31,602 nt of DNA from a virus: positions 1 through 31,602 of IMG/VR virus record IMGVR_UViG_3300046792_000333, one strand, 5' to 3'. The translations under genes were made by a program, and so were the position numbers. Each line of letters opens with the position of its first letter. Positions within the stretch are counted from its first letter, which is position 1. Below are positions 18,859 to 24,504 of this stretch, in pieces. The notes beneath the pieces were generated by a model. That model did not search any database. It was not told the DNA's origin and was given only the letters and a program-made list of their open reading frames with translations.

Positions 18859-19230
18859 CTACTGCAACCAGTTGAACGTCCGTGCCACCGCGATCAGCTG
18901 ATCCGGCACGTCGGTGTCCTCACCGTCGCCGTCCGGCGGCCCAGCGAAGAACACCGGCCCGCACAGCACGTCGTCGGTCAGCCATCCGAGCCCCTTTGCG
19001 AGGTGCGTCGCGCGCTGGTTGATCGGCAGGCCCTTCAGCTTGCCTTCCTCATCGCAGTACGCACACCAGCTGACCCCCAGGTGACTCATCGACCCGATCA
19101 CCTCGAGGTAGCCGCCCCCGACGAGTTCCCTCATCGGGTCCAGCCTCGGGACCACCTCGGTGTAGCTGACCGGCTCGGTCACATCGACCGGTACGACCAG
19201 CACCTTGATCACTCCTCGCGGAACGGCCAT
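18859..19230 (-). CDS. DUF3846-like protein
   Basis: A 123-residue protein starting MAVPRGVIKVLVVPVDVTEP; GAAAGGGGGCGACCGGA lies upstream. The motif set VGGGYLEVI, then DEEGKLKGLPINQRAT, HLAKGLGWLTDD and VLCGPVFFAG is the DUF3846 signature found in many phages of actinobacteria and firmicutes, whose function is unknown. The start overlaps the end of the upstream gene by 22 bases. An open extension upstream lies inside that neighbour and is rejected. Confidence 0.75.
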   Translation of the reverse strand: MAVPRGVIKVLVVPVDVTEPVSYTEVVPRLDPMRELVGGGYLEVIGSMSHLGVSWCAYCDEEGKLKGLPINQRATHLAKGLGWLTDDVLCGPVFFAGPPDGDGEDTDVPDQLIAVARTFNWLQ

Positions 19231-19472
19231 TCCGGTCGCCCCCTTCTGAGTTCCACGGCGGTGGCCGTGACCTCGACCAGCCGCCGACCATCGTCGGGCC
19301 AGGTGTGCTCGCTCGTGGCGTAGTGCTCCCGAAGAGTGTCCTGCGCCACGGTGATGTGGACCGAGTCGTACGGACCCCAGACCGCGAACACGCCGCGCCA
19401 CTCGTCGTGAGCCTCCGGGAGGCCGGTGTCTCCGGTCCCCTCCACGACTACGACATAGGCTTTGCTGCCCAT
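19209..19472 (-). CDS. small protein of unknown function
   Basis: An 87-residue protein starting MGSKAYVVVVEGTGDTGLPE. The ATG at 19472 is chosen because GAAGGGAGC ends four bases upstream. An ATG inside the 9-mer leader would add MMKGAN, an artefact seen at many starts of this cassette. Strands VFAVWGPYDSVHITVAQDTL and RRLVEVTATAVELRRG suggest a small alpha-beta domain. Confidence 0.55.
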   Translation of the reverse strand: MGSKAYVVVVEGTGDTGLPEAHDEWRGVFAVWGPYDSVHITVAQDTLREHYATSEHTWPDDGRRLVEVTATAVELRRGRPEWPFREE

Positions 19473-19549
19473 GTTTGCTCCCTTCATCATTCGATCCTGC
19501 CGGGTGGCAGGACACCACCCAGGACGCTTCGTTCCTGGGTCGTGCTCCG
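19473..19549 (-). repeat. intergenic hairpin/9-mer module B
   Basis: Stem ACCCAGGA (19517-19524) / TCCTGGGT (19533-19540) with ACGCTT in the plus-strand loop; stem CCTGCC (19496-19501) / GGCAGG (19506-19511) with GGGT loop; then minus-strand GAAGGGAGC at 19485-19477. Confidence 0.7.
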
Positions 19550-19762
19550 TTACCCGATCTGCTCTTCGTACGCGCGGTTCAGCCGCTCACCGGCCTGCGA
19601 CATCGACGGGTAGTAACCGAAATCGGCCCCGTCCAGCGTGACGGCCCAGTGCCGGTCACCCCGATGCAAGACCTCGCCAATCGGCCGGATCTTCCCGTCC
19701 ACGTTCCGCCAGACGGTGTGCCCGTCCTTGGTGCGGGTGTAGGTGATCGTTGCCTCAGGCAT
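19550..19762 (-). CDS. small beta-rich protein of unknown function
   Basis: A 70-residue protein starting MPEATITYTRTKDGHTVWRN, then VDGKIRPIGEVLHRGDRHWA and VTLDGADFGYYPSMSQAGER. The ATG is adjacent to a GTG that overlaps the upstream stop, so the start could be one codon earlier. AAGGAGG lies upstream. The start codons overlap a dispersed palindrome. The first residues MPEAT are shared with the gene at 21190-21390. Confidence 0.55.
   Translation of the reverse strand: MPEATITYTRTKDGHTVWRNVDGKIRPIGEVLHRGDRHWAVTLDGADFGYYPSMSQAGERLNRAYEEQIG
19750..19762. promoter_or_regulatory. dispersed palindrome TTGCCTCAGGCAT over a start codon
   Basis: Exact consensus match covering the first codons (ATG CCT GAG GCA) of the minus-strand gene beginning at 19762. 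The identical site covers the start at 21390. Confidence 0.55.
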
Positions 19763-19959
19763 CACCAGTTCGCCTCCTTACGCCACCGCGTCGAGATCCG
19801 CGCGCTGGCCGGTAGGTGAATCCACAGCGCCGGACCGTTGTCCGGTGCCAGCTTCAGCTTCACACGATCCTTACCGTCCGGCTTGACATCCTCGACCTTC
19901 GCCACCTTGCCGGGGGCGAGGTAGACGCGATGGCCAGCCCTGACCGCGTCCGCTCTCAC
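19762..19959 (-). CDS. small KOW/SH3-like protein of unknown function
   Basis: A 65-residue protein read from a GTG overlapping the upstream stop (GTGA): MRADAVRAGHRVYLAPGKVA, KVEDVKPDGKDRVKLKLAPD, NGPALWIHLPASARISTRWR. The alternating strands and 'G.rv.lapgkvakVedv' opening resemble a small beta barrel. No signature of a named family was recognised. Confidence 0.5.
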   Translation of the reverse strand: MRADAVRAGHRVYLAPGKVAKVEDVKPDGKDRVKLKLAPDNGPALWIHLPASARISTRWRKEANW

Positions 19960-20183
19960 TGCGGAGTCACCGGCGTGAGCCGAGCGGCCCAGTGGGCACG
20001 ACCAAGGTCGTAGTCCTTGTTGAACCAGGCCGCCAAGGTCGGATCGGACGGCCTCAAGATGGCGACAGGCGCGGAGGGGTCCTCCGTTGGCCTGCCGTCC
20101 CGCTCGAACCCGATGACGACGACGGCCATGAGGCCCCCGTCGTCGTTCGTCATGATGTACTCGTTGCCTATGGCAAGTTCCAT
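19956..20183 (-). CDS. small protein of unknown function
   Basis: A 75-residue protein starting MELAIGNEYIMTNDDGGLMA at the ATG that follows GAAGGGAGCAGTG. It continues VVVIGFERDGRPTEDPSAPV and AILRPSDPTLAAWFNKDYDL. A short beta-rich N-terminus is followed by an aromatic C-terminal half. A dispersed palindrome (20164-20176) lies in codons 3-7. Confidence 0.5.
   Translation of the reverse strand: MELAIGNEYIMTNDDGGLMAVVVIGFERDGRPTEDPSAPVAILRPSDPTLAAWFNKDYDLGRAHWAARLTPVTPQ
20164..20176. promoter_or_regulatory. dispersed palindrome TTGCCTATGGCAA
   Basis: Exact consensus match within the first codons of the gene starting at 20183 (encoding LAIGN on the minus strand). Confidence 0.5.
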
Positions 20184-20259
20184 CACTGCTCCCTTCATCA
20201 TTCCCTGCCGGGTGGCAGGACACCGCCCACAGACGCTTGGCCCTGTGGGCGATGCTCAA
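20184..20259 (-). repeat. intergenic hairpin/9-mer module C
   Basis: Stem CGCCCACAG (20224-20232) / CTGTGGGCG (20243-20251) with ACGCTT in the loop; stem CCTGCC (20204-20209) / GGCAGG (20214-20219); minus-strand GAAGGGAGC at 20196-20188. Confidence 0.7.
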
Positions 20260-20541
20260 CTACCCGATAGTTCTCGAACTGCGCTTCCTGTCGTTGACGT
20301 TGACCTCCTCGACGCTCAGGTTCGCGTCGTAGGCCCGGCCCGTTTCGTTGAGCCACGCCTTCACATGTGGCCACCAGAAGATCGGCCCGCAGCGCGGTTC
20401 GGCTACAGGCTCCGGGAACGTCTCATGACGCACCCGCCACATCGCCACGGCCGGTTTCTGTACACCGGCACGCTGGGCGATCTCGGTGAGGCTCACCAGC
20501 GGCAACCTACTGCCGGGGCGAACGTCGATCTCATCCGTCAC
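20260..20541 (-). CDS. AlpA/MerR-like HTH protein
   Basis: A 93-residue protein with a GTG start overlapping the upstream stop region: MTDEIDVRPGSRLPLVSLTE, IAQRAGVQKPAVAMWRVRHE, TFPEPVAEPRCGPIFWWPHV, KAWLNETGRAYDANLSVEEV. The 'lvsltEIAqraGVqkpaVamWr.RH..FPePv......p.fwwp.V.aWl' pattern is the HTH used by AlpA-type phage regulators and excisionases. It is the clearest helix-turn-helix regulator in the leftward cassette, so it may act on the dispersed palindromes. No direct evidence links them. Confidence 0.7.
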   Translation of the reverse strand: MTDEIDVRPGSRLPLVSLTEIAQRAGVQKPAVAMWRVRHETFPEPVAEPRCGPIFWWPHVKAWLNETGRAYDANLSVEEVNVNDRKRSSRTIG

Positions 20542-20821
20542 GATGCCCGCCAGCCTCAGCGAAGCCCTTGCCCAAGGCAAAGGCATCCATGTAGAGCGCC
20601 GCCTCACGGTACTGTGGCGGCAACTTGTCGTGGACCATCTTGATCCGTTCAGCGATGACGTACATCAACGCCGCCATGTCGACGCCGAGGATGTCCTCGA
20701 CGCGCTGGCCGCCCTCGTCGGACGCGCCGTCGATCCGCAGGATCACCTCCGACATCCGCCAGAAGTCCTGCGACTGTGGACGGTCCGGGAACCGCTTATC
20801 CCGCAGTGGATCGTCGCTCAT
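20531..20821 (-). CDS. small helical protein of unknown function
   Basis: A 96-residue protein starting MSDDPLRDKRFPDRPQSQDF after GAAGGGAGCAACG. It contains WRMSEVILRIDGASDEGGQR and VEDILGVDMAALMYVIAERI, then KMVHDKLPPQYREAALYMDA. It is mostly helical with an ordered hydrophobic core. A dispersed palindrome (20568-20580) lies in the FALGKG codons near the C-terminus. No family recognised. Confidence 0.55.
   Translation of the reverse strand: MSDDPLRDKRFPDRPQSQDFWRMSEVILRIDGASDEGGQRVEDILGVDMAALMYVIAERIKMVHDKLPPQYREAALYMDAFALGKGFAEAGGHRDG
20568..20580. promoter_or_regulatory. dispersed palindrome TTGCCCAAGGCAA
   Basis: Exact consensus match inside the 3' part of the gene at 20531-20821, 27 bases upstream of the next start codon. 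Confidence 0.5.
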
Positions 20822-20899
20822 CGTTGCTCCCTTCAACATTCGTGCTGCCGAGTCGCAGCACACCCGCCAGGGACGCTTGCCCCTGGCGGATGCTCCCCG
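20822..20899 (-). repeat. intergenic hairpin/9-mer module D
   Basis: Stem CCGCCAGGG (20864-20872) / CCCTGGCGG (20881-20889) with ACGCTT loop; stem GTGCTGC (20842-20848) / GCAGCAC (20855-20861), which replaces the CCTGCC/GGCAGG of modules B and C; minus-strand GAAGGGAGC at 20834-20826. Confidence 0.7.
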
Positions 20900-21118
20900 C
20901 TACTCGACCTTGGTGGCCTTGCCCCGGAGGTACTTGACCTCCAGGTCACGGACCTCCGCGAAGAACGCCTCGATGTCCAGGCTGTTCTCGATGGTCAGCT
21001 CCGCGATCGGGTCATCGCCCTGTGGTGCGACGATGAACCCAATGGCCGAACCGTCGACGTGGGCGTCCATCTTGCAGTCCCACGTCTCGCCGTCGCTGAG
21101 GTTGGTCAGCTTCGCCAT
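20900..21118 (-). CDS. small acidic protein of unknown function
   Basis: A 72-residue protein starting MAKLTNLSDGETWDCKMDAH after GAAGGGAGCAAGA. It continues VDGSAIGFIVAPQGDDPIAE and LTIENSLDIEAFFAEVRDLE. Beta strands are followed by an acidic helix. No family recognised. Confidence 0.55.
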   Translation of the reverse strand: MAKLTNLSDGETWDCKMDAHVDGSAIGFIVAPQGDDPIAELTIENSLDIEAFFAEVRDLEVKYLRGKATKVE

Positions 21119-21189
21119 TCTTGCTCCCTTCACATGCTGCCGAGTTGCAGCACACCGCCCACAGACGCTTGCCTGTGGGCGATGCTCCA
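21119..21189 (-). repeat. intergenic hairpin/9-mer module E
   Basis: Stem CGCCCACAG (21156-21164) / CTGTGGGCG (21173-21181), same arms as module C; stem TGCTGC (21135-21140) / GCAGCA (21147-21152), close to module D; minus-strand GAAGGGAGC at 21131-21123. The mixed arms suggest recombination between modules. Confidence 0.7.
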
Positions 21190-21390
21190 TCACTCGACCA
21201 TCTCGTACCCGTCGAACCATCGGCCCCGCTCCTTGGTCCGCCTCACGGCGGGCTCGCTGGTCGCGGTGTTGGATGAGGTCTCTGGGTCGCTGCAGTGTGC
21301 CTGCGCCTGTGCGAGCGTGAGCCCGCGAACGATGACCTCCCGCTCGTCGTTCTCGAAGAACCGGATGATCGTATAGGTTGCCTCAGGCAT
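21190..21390 (-). CDS. small actinophage protein (TIIRFFENDERE type)
   Basis: A 66-residue protein starting MPEATYTIIRFFENDEREVI, then VRGLTLAQAQAHCSDPETSS, NTATSEPAVRRTKERGRWFD and GYEMVE. The layout 'yti.Rff.nd..evi..gLTLaeAqaHC.dpeTSS.ta......t...G.WFdGYe' is typical of a small protein seen repeatedly in actinobacteriophages, with unknown function. GAAGGGAGC lies seven bases upstream of the ATG. Confidence 0.65.
   Translation of the reverse strand: MPEATYTIIRFFENDEREVIVRGLTLAQAQAHCSDPETSSNTATSEPAVRRTKERGRWFDGYEMVE
21378..21390. promoter_or_regulatory. dispersed palindrome TTGCCTCAGGCAT over a start codon
   Basis: Identical to the site at 19750-19762; covers the codons for MPEA at the start of the gene beginning at 21390. 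Confidence 0.55.
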
Positions 21391-21475
21391 CGATCTTGCT
21401 CCCTTCATCCGTCAGCCGGAGTTGGCTGACTCGGCACACGCCGACCCTTTACGGGTTCGGCATGCACCGGGACTG
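21391..21475 (-). repeat. intergenic hairpin/9-mer module F
   Basis: Stem GTCAGCC (21411-21417) / GGCTGAC (21424-21430); stem GCCGACCC (21440-21447) / GGGTTCGGC (21453-21461) with one bulged base; minus-strand GAAGGGAGC at 21406-21398. Confidence 0.65.
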
Positions 21476-21694
21476 TCACTCCGGGGTCCACATCGGATGG
21501 TTGTAGACGACGATCTGTCCGTCGTCGTCGGTGACGCATCGCCGCCAGTCGCCGCCCGCCAGCCGGTAAGCCTGACGGATTACCTTCGGCGGGAGGTGAC
21601 GAAACGCGACCGGCACCCGGTTCTCCGAGTACCAGCGCGCCGCGTCGACAGTGATCGACGGACCGAGGCTGGACAGATCACGCAGTTTCGGCAC
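21476..21694 (-). CDS. small protein of unknown function
   Basis: A 72-residue protein starting MPKLRDLSSLGPSITVDAAR, then WYSENRVPVAFRHLPPKVIR and QAYRLAGGDWRRCVTDDDGQ. It overlaps the end of the RHH gene by 17 bases, so translation is coupled. Likely helical N-terminus with a short strand pair at the end (IVVYNHP). No family recognised. Confidence 0.5.
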   Translation of the reverse strand: MPKLRDLSSLGPSITVDAARWYSENRVPVAFRHLPPKVIRQAYRLAGGDWRRCVTDDDGQIVVYNHPMWTPE

Positions 21695-21860
21695 TGGCCA
21701 ACACCTCCGCGATCACGTCCGCCTGGCCCGCCTCCACGAGACCCACATACACCTCGACGGCGATCCGGGCCTCATTGGACACTGAGCGACGATTCCGATC
21801 CGCGAGTTCGGCAAGCCGTTCCCACATTTCGTCATCGACGTAGACACTTCTCTTAGCCAC
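21678..21860 (-). CDS. ribbon-helix-helix (CopG/Arc-like) DNA-binding protein
   Basis: A 60-residue protein with a GTG start following GAAGGGAGCCATC: MAKRSVYVDDEMWERLAELA, DRNRRSVSNEARIAVEVYVG, LVEAGQADVIAEVLASAETA. A strand (RSVYVDD), then helix A (EMWERLAELADRN), then the turn and helix B (SVSNEARIAVEVYV) are diagnostic of the RHH fold. Such dimers bind palindromic operators and often repress their own operon. This is a second candidate binder of the cassette's repeated sites. Confidence 0.75.
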   Translation of the reverse strand: MAKRSVYVDDEMWERLAELADRNRRSVSNEARIAVEVYVGLVEAGQADVIAEVLASAETA

Positions 21861-21982
21861 GATGGCTCCCTTCGATTTCGCCGGCCACACGGCCGGACGC
21901 TGTTGCCCTCAGCAAGGAGATGACTGCGACCCCGGCCCGCCTTGCGACGGACCGGGGTGCAGCCGGGGAAGAAACGGGACTG
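21861..21982 (-). repeat. intergenic hairpin/9-mer module G
   Basis: Stem CCGGCC (21881-21886) / GGCCGG (21891-21896); longer-range stem ACCCCGG (21929-21935) / CCGGGGT (21952-21958); one dispersed palindrome TTGCCCTCAGCAA at 21903-21915 between them; minus-strand GAAGGGAGC at 21873-21865. Confidence 0.6.
21903..21915. promoter_or_regulatory. dispersed palindrome TTGCCCTCAGCAA
   Basis: Exact consensus match located between two hairpins of module G. Confidence 0.5.
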
Positions 21983-22390
21983 CTAGATCACCTGGCCGTC
22001 AGCCGTCACGACGAACACCTTCGTCTTGAACTCGATCGAGTACCTGTATCCAGCTGCCTTGCCGAGCCGCGAACGGTACGGTTTGGCCTGCTGGAGGCGA
22101 TCGAACGAGCGGCATTCCCAGGGTTCCGTCATCGTGTTCACGACGACGTAGGGTTTGCCGGACTGGGTGGCCGCGTGGCGACCTTGGGTGGCGACCTCTT
22201 CGAGCAACACGGTCTCGGTACAGTCGGCCGGTCGGCACCTACGGTGATCGCCCAGCTGTTCATGCCGGAAACGCAACTCCTCCAGACAGAACTCGTCTGG
22301 AGGGCTGCCCGGACATGCGCTGGGCCACCGCTTGGGCTCTCCGCACCAACCGCACGGATTCCGCGCGGGCAGTGGACGTGCTGCCGTCAT
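21983..22390 (-). CDS. zinc-binding protein of unknown function
   Basis: A 135-residue protein starting MTAARPLPARNPCGWCGEPK. Cys residues in NPCGWCGEP, SACPGSPPDEFCLEEL and RRCRPADC suggest a zinc-ribbon or WhiB-like fold, although the spacing matches no family I can name. The C-terminal half (YRYSIEFKTKVFVVTADGQ) is beta-rich. The start lies after a degenerate AGAGGGAGATGGG in place of the usual 9-mer. Confidence 0.55.
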   Translation of the reverse strand: MTAARPLPARNPCGWCGEPKRWPSACPGSPPDEFCLEELRFRHEQLGDHRRCRPADCTETVLLEEVATQGRHAATQSGKPYVVVNTMTEPWECRSFDRLQQAKPYRSRLGKAAGYRYSIEFKTKVFVVTADGQVI

Positions 22391-22507
22391 CCCATCTCCC
22401 TCTCTCTCCCGGCTCTGGGGCCGGGAGCCCTTGCCCTAGCGGGCAACCCCACCACCCGACGAATCATCGCCGGGGGGCGAGGCAACACGCTAGCGTCGCA
22501 CTGTCAT
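22391..22507 (-). repeat. intergenic hairpin module H (degenerate 9-mer)
   Basis: Stem CTCCCGGC (22406-22413) / GCCGGGAG (22420-22427) and stem TTGCCC (22431-22436) / GGGCAA (22441-22446). The expected GAAGGGAGC is replaced by AGAGGGAGA before the start at 22390, the only degenerate copy in the cassette. Confidence 0.55.
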
Positions 22508-23230
22508 TCAGGCCGGTTCGGCATCACCAACGTCGTAGTTGCCGATGTTGATGTCGTACCGCTCGAGGCCGAGGACCGCAGCCTCGACGTCGGACTCGTC
22601 CACCATCTGCGTCGCGCTGTCGGCGCTGGTGGCCGTCACCCGGACGGTGATCGGCAACGTGACCTCGACGTCGACGTTGAAGTCGCGCTCACGACCACGA
22701 AGGCCGATTTCCTCCATGCACCGATCGAATTCCCCGCACAGGTCATGCCGGTCGGCATACTCGTGCGCGGTCACGATCGCCCGCTCCTTCCAGGTCTCGT
22801 GCTCCTGGCGCTCGCGGTTCCCGGCCTCGATCAGGACGCCGATACGCAGCTGGTAGTGCTTCCACAACGCGTCCACCAAGGACCCCAGCGCGGGGCTGGT
22901 CACGTACGACCAGTCGTTCGCGCTGGACCACGGAATGAACTCCGCGCCATCGGCGGTCCAGAGCGAGAACCCGCTGTGCTGACGGTTGGTGACAACCGCC
23001 AGGACTACCGGACCCTCGTTCCAGCGCTTGCCCGACACCACCGTTCCTTCACGGAACGGCATGACGATGTCGGACACGCCACGGGTGAACTCCGAGCCGT
23101 CCTCGGCGCGCAGGACCGCGAGGTTGTCCTCACGGTTCAACCGCACCCACTCGACCTCTCGGGCGAACCCGATCGACCAACGGCTGTTGTCGAAGCTGAC
23201 AGTGCTCTCTGATGTTGTCGTGGTTTCCAC
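22508..23230 (-). CDS. 240-residue protein of unknown function
   Basis: The largest gene of the cassette. The GTG at 23230 is chosen because GAAGGGAGC ends three bases upstream; the frame stays open further upstream through module I. It starts METTTTSESTVSFDNSRWSI. The first half is beta-rich (EVEWVRLNREDNLAVLRAED, RGVSDIVMPFREGTVVSGKR). The centre has a helical segment with ALGSLVDALWKHYQLRIGVL and EHETWKERAIVTAHEYADRH. The last 50 residues contain FNVDVEVTLPITVRVTATSA, a beta sandwich-like run. Actinophages encode similar multi-part proteins without known role. Confidence 0.6.
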   Translation of the reverse strand: METTTTSESTVSFDNSRWSIGFAREVEWVRLNREDNLAVLRAEDGSEFTRGVSDIVMPFREGTVVSGKRWNEGPVVLAVVTNRQHSGFSLWTADGAEFIPWSSANDWSYVTSPALGSLVDALWKHYQLRIGVLIEAGNRERQEHETWKERAIVTAHEYADRHDLCGEFDRCMEEIGLRGRERDFNVDVEVTLPITVRVTATSADSATQMVDESDVEAAVLGLERYDINIGNYDVGDAEPA

Positions 23231-23340
23231 GACGCTCCCTTCGGTTTCCCGGCTGTGATGAGCCGGGGTGCCTGCTTCCGTGCAGGCAGCCCGAACCGCC
23301 ACAAGGATCTGTGGCGGCCAGGCAACTGGCACGGTGTCAG
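23231..23340 (-). repeat. intergenic hairpin/9-mer module I (three hairpins)
   Basis: Stems CCCGGCT (23248-23254) / AGCCGGG (23261-23267), TGCCTGC (23269-23275) / GCAGGCA (23282-23288) and CCGCCACA (23296-23303) / TGTGGCGG (23310-23317); minus-strand GAAGGGAGC at 23242-23234. Confidence 0.7.
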
Positions 23341-23589
23341 TTAGTCACGCGGATCGTACGGTGATGCGGTCTTGCGCGCGGTCGGCGTCTCGCCTTCCTT
23401 GACCAGCATCTGGCCACGGCCGAGCCCGAGCCCGACGCCGAAGACCTCGAAGTGCTCCTGGCACATGTTTGCCCAAGGCCCCAATGTGGTCTTGCCGTCG
23501 TAAAGGGCCGGCACGCCCATCTTCCCTTGCGACACGCACAAGGTGCAGTCGGGAATGTGCAAGACGGTAACTCTGGTGTGATCGCTCAT
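23341..23589 (-). CDS. small protein with CxxC...CxxH motif
   Basis: An 82-residue protein starting MSDHTRVTVLHIPDCTLCVS; GAAGGGAGC lies seven bases upstream. It continues QGKMGVPALYDGKTTLGPWA and NMCQEHFEVFGVGLGLGRGQ. CTLC and CQEH form a four-ligand zinc site of the type seen in a very common small actinophage protein ('C..C...g..A.YDg.t..GpWA.mC..Hf...g.gLG.G.gQ.L'). Role unknown. Confidence 0.65.
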   Translation of the reverse strand: MSDHTRVTVLHIPDCTLCVSQGKMGVPALYDGKTTLGPWANMCQEHFEVFGVGLGLGRGQMLVKEGETPTARKTASPYDPRD

Positions 23590-23671
23590 GCGATCTGCTC
23601 CCTTCATCGGTACTGTCTGAGTGACAGCAGGCGCTGCACCAGCCCTACGGCTGGTGCCTCACCTTCCCTAC
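23590..23671 (-). repeat. intergenic hairpin/9-mer module J, switch-like
   Basis: Stem CTGTC (23613-23617) / GACAG (23623-23627); stem GCACCAGCC (23636-23644) / GGCTGGTGC (23649-23657); minus-strand GAAGGGAGC at 23605-23597. GTCTGAGT (23615-23622), which forms part of the first stem and its loop, can instead pair with ACTCAGAC (23670-23677), which overlaps the upstream stop codon. Confidence 0.65.
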
Positions 23672-24076
23672 TCAGACCTCGCAGTCATGGCCCGCCGAAA
23701 ACTCGCTCGGGTCATCGTCGGTCGTCCACGTCCTCCCGCACTCCGGGCACCGGTAGACGACACTGCCTGGCACTAGCTGGTCGGCGTCCGGCCGCAGTAA
23801 CGTGCCGGGCGCTTTCCCAGGGAACAACATCGCTTCCGCCCTGGCCAGCACACGCGCCCTGCGGGCGGCCAACTCGGGGTCGACCACGTACAGTTCACGT
23901 TCCGGCGTGGTGACCGGCACCGCGCGGATCTTGTCGACCAGCGTCCAGCGGGCACGCAGGTTCACGGCGTACTCGAGGGCTTCCGCCTCGGTGTCGAAGC
24001 GCAGGGCGTTGCCCGCCCAGTGCGTCTCACCGAACGTCAGAACCTCGGCACGCCAGGTGCCCTTGTTGTCTGCCAT
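23672..24076 (-). CDS. zinc-ribbon protein of unknown function
   Basis: A 134-residue protein starting MADNKGTWRAEVLTFGETHW at the ATG after GAAGGGAGCAAACGAA. It continues AGNALRFDTEAEALEYAVNL and RARWTLVDKIRAVPVTTPER. The pattern 'w.....rFdt..eA..ya.nL..rW..vd.iRvv' is a common small phage domain resembling KTSC/DUF-type strands. The C-terminus has YRCPECGRTWTTDDDP and GHDCEV, a zinc ribbon. Confidence 0.6.
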   Translation of the reverse strand: MADNKGTWRAEVLTFGETHWAGNALRFDTEAEALEYAVNLRARWTLVDKIRAVPVTTPERELYVVDPELAARRARVLARAEAMLFPGKAPGTLLRPDADQLVPGSVVYRCPECGRTWTTDDDPSEFSAGHDCEV

Positions 24077-24168
24077 TTCGTTTGCTCCCTTCAACGGTTC
24101 ACTGTCTGAGTGACAGCAGGCCGCGCACCGACCGTAAGCCGGTGCGCCACCCTCCATACTCAGACCTC
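24077..24168 (-). repeat. intergenic hairpin/9-mer module K, switch-like
   Basis: Stem CTGTC (24102-24106) / GACAG (24112-24116); stem GCGCACCG (24123-24130) / CGGTGCGC (24140-24147); alternative long pairing GTCTGAGT (24104-24111) / ACTCAGAC (24158-24165) as in module J; minus-strand GAAGGGAGC at 24092-24084. Confidence 0.65.
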
Positions 24169-24504
24169 TCAGTTCCTCACTGTGAGCGTGCGGCGCAGAC
24201 GCGCTGGCCGCACGGCAGTGGCTTCGAGGTATCGCTGATCGTCAGCGCTCGAGGTCGCCAGGTACCACAGCGTCCACGGGCTCTGCATGGATGAGGCGGT
24301 CTCGGTCACGAAGAACGCCCTGGCCTCTCGCCGGACGGTCTCCATGAACGGGCCGACGAGGTGACCGTACCGCTCCCAGGCTCGGGTGCTGGCCGGTACC
24401 GGGCGATCGTTGAACCAACGGCCCAACGCTCGCCACGCCTCCGCGACGTGCTCCTGCTCCCGTCGTTGGCCTTCTTCGACGGTAAACAGCAGTCGTTCCT
24501 TCAT
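24169..24504 (-). CDS. small helical protein of unknown function
   Basis: A 111-residue protein, first gene of the leftward cassette, starting MKERLLFTVEEGQRREQEHV, then AEAWRALGRWFNDRPVPAST, RAWERYGHLVGPFMETVRRE and ARAFFVTETASSMQSPWTLW. Mostly helical with many Arg/Trp. GAAGGGAGCAAGAA precedes the ATG. No family recognised. Confidence 0.55.
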   Translation of the reverse strand: MKERLLFTVEEGQRREQEHVAEAWRALGRWFNDRPVPASTRAWERYGHLVGPFMETVRREARAFFVTETASSMQSPWTLWYLATSSADDQRYLEATAVRPARLRRTLTVRN

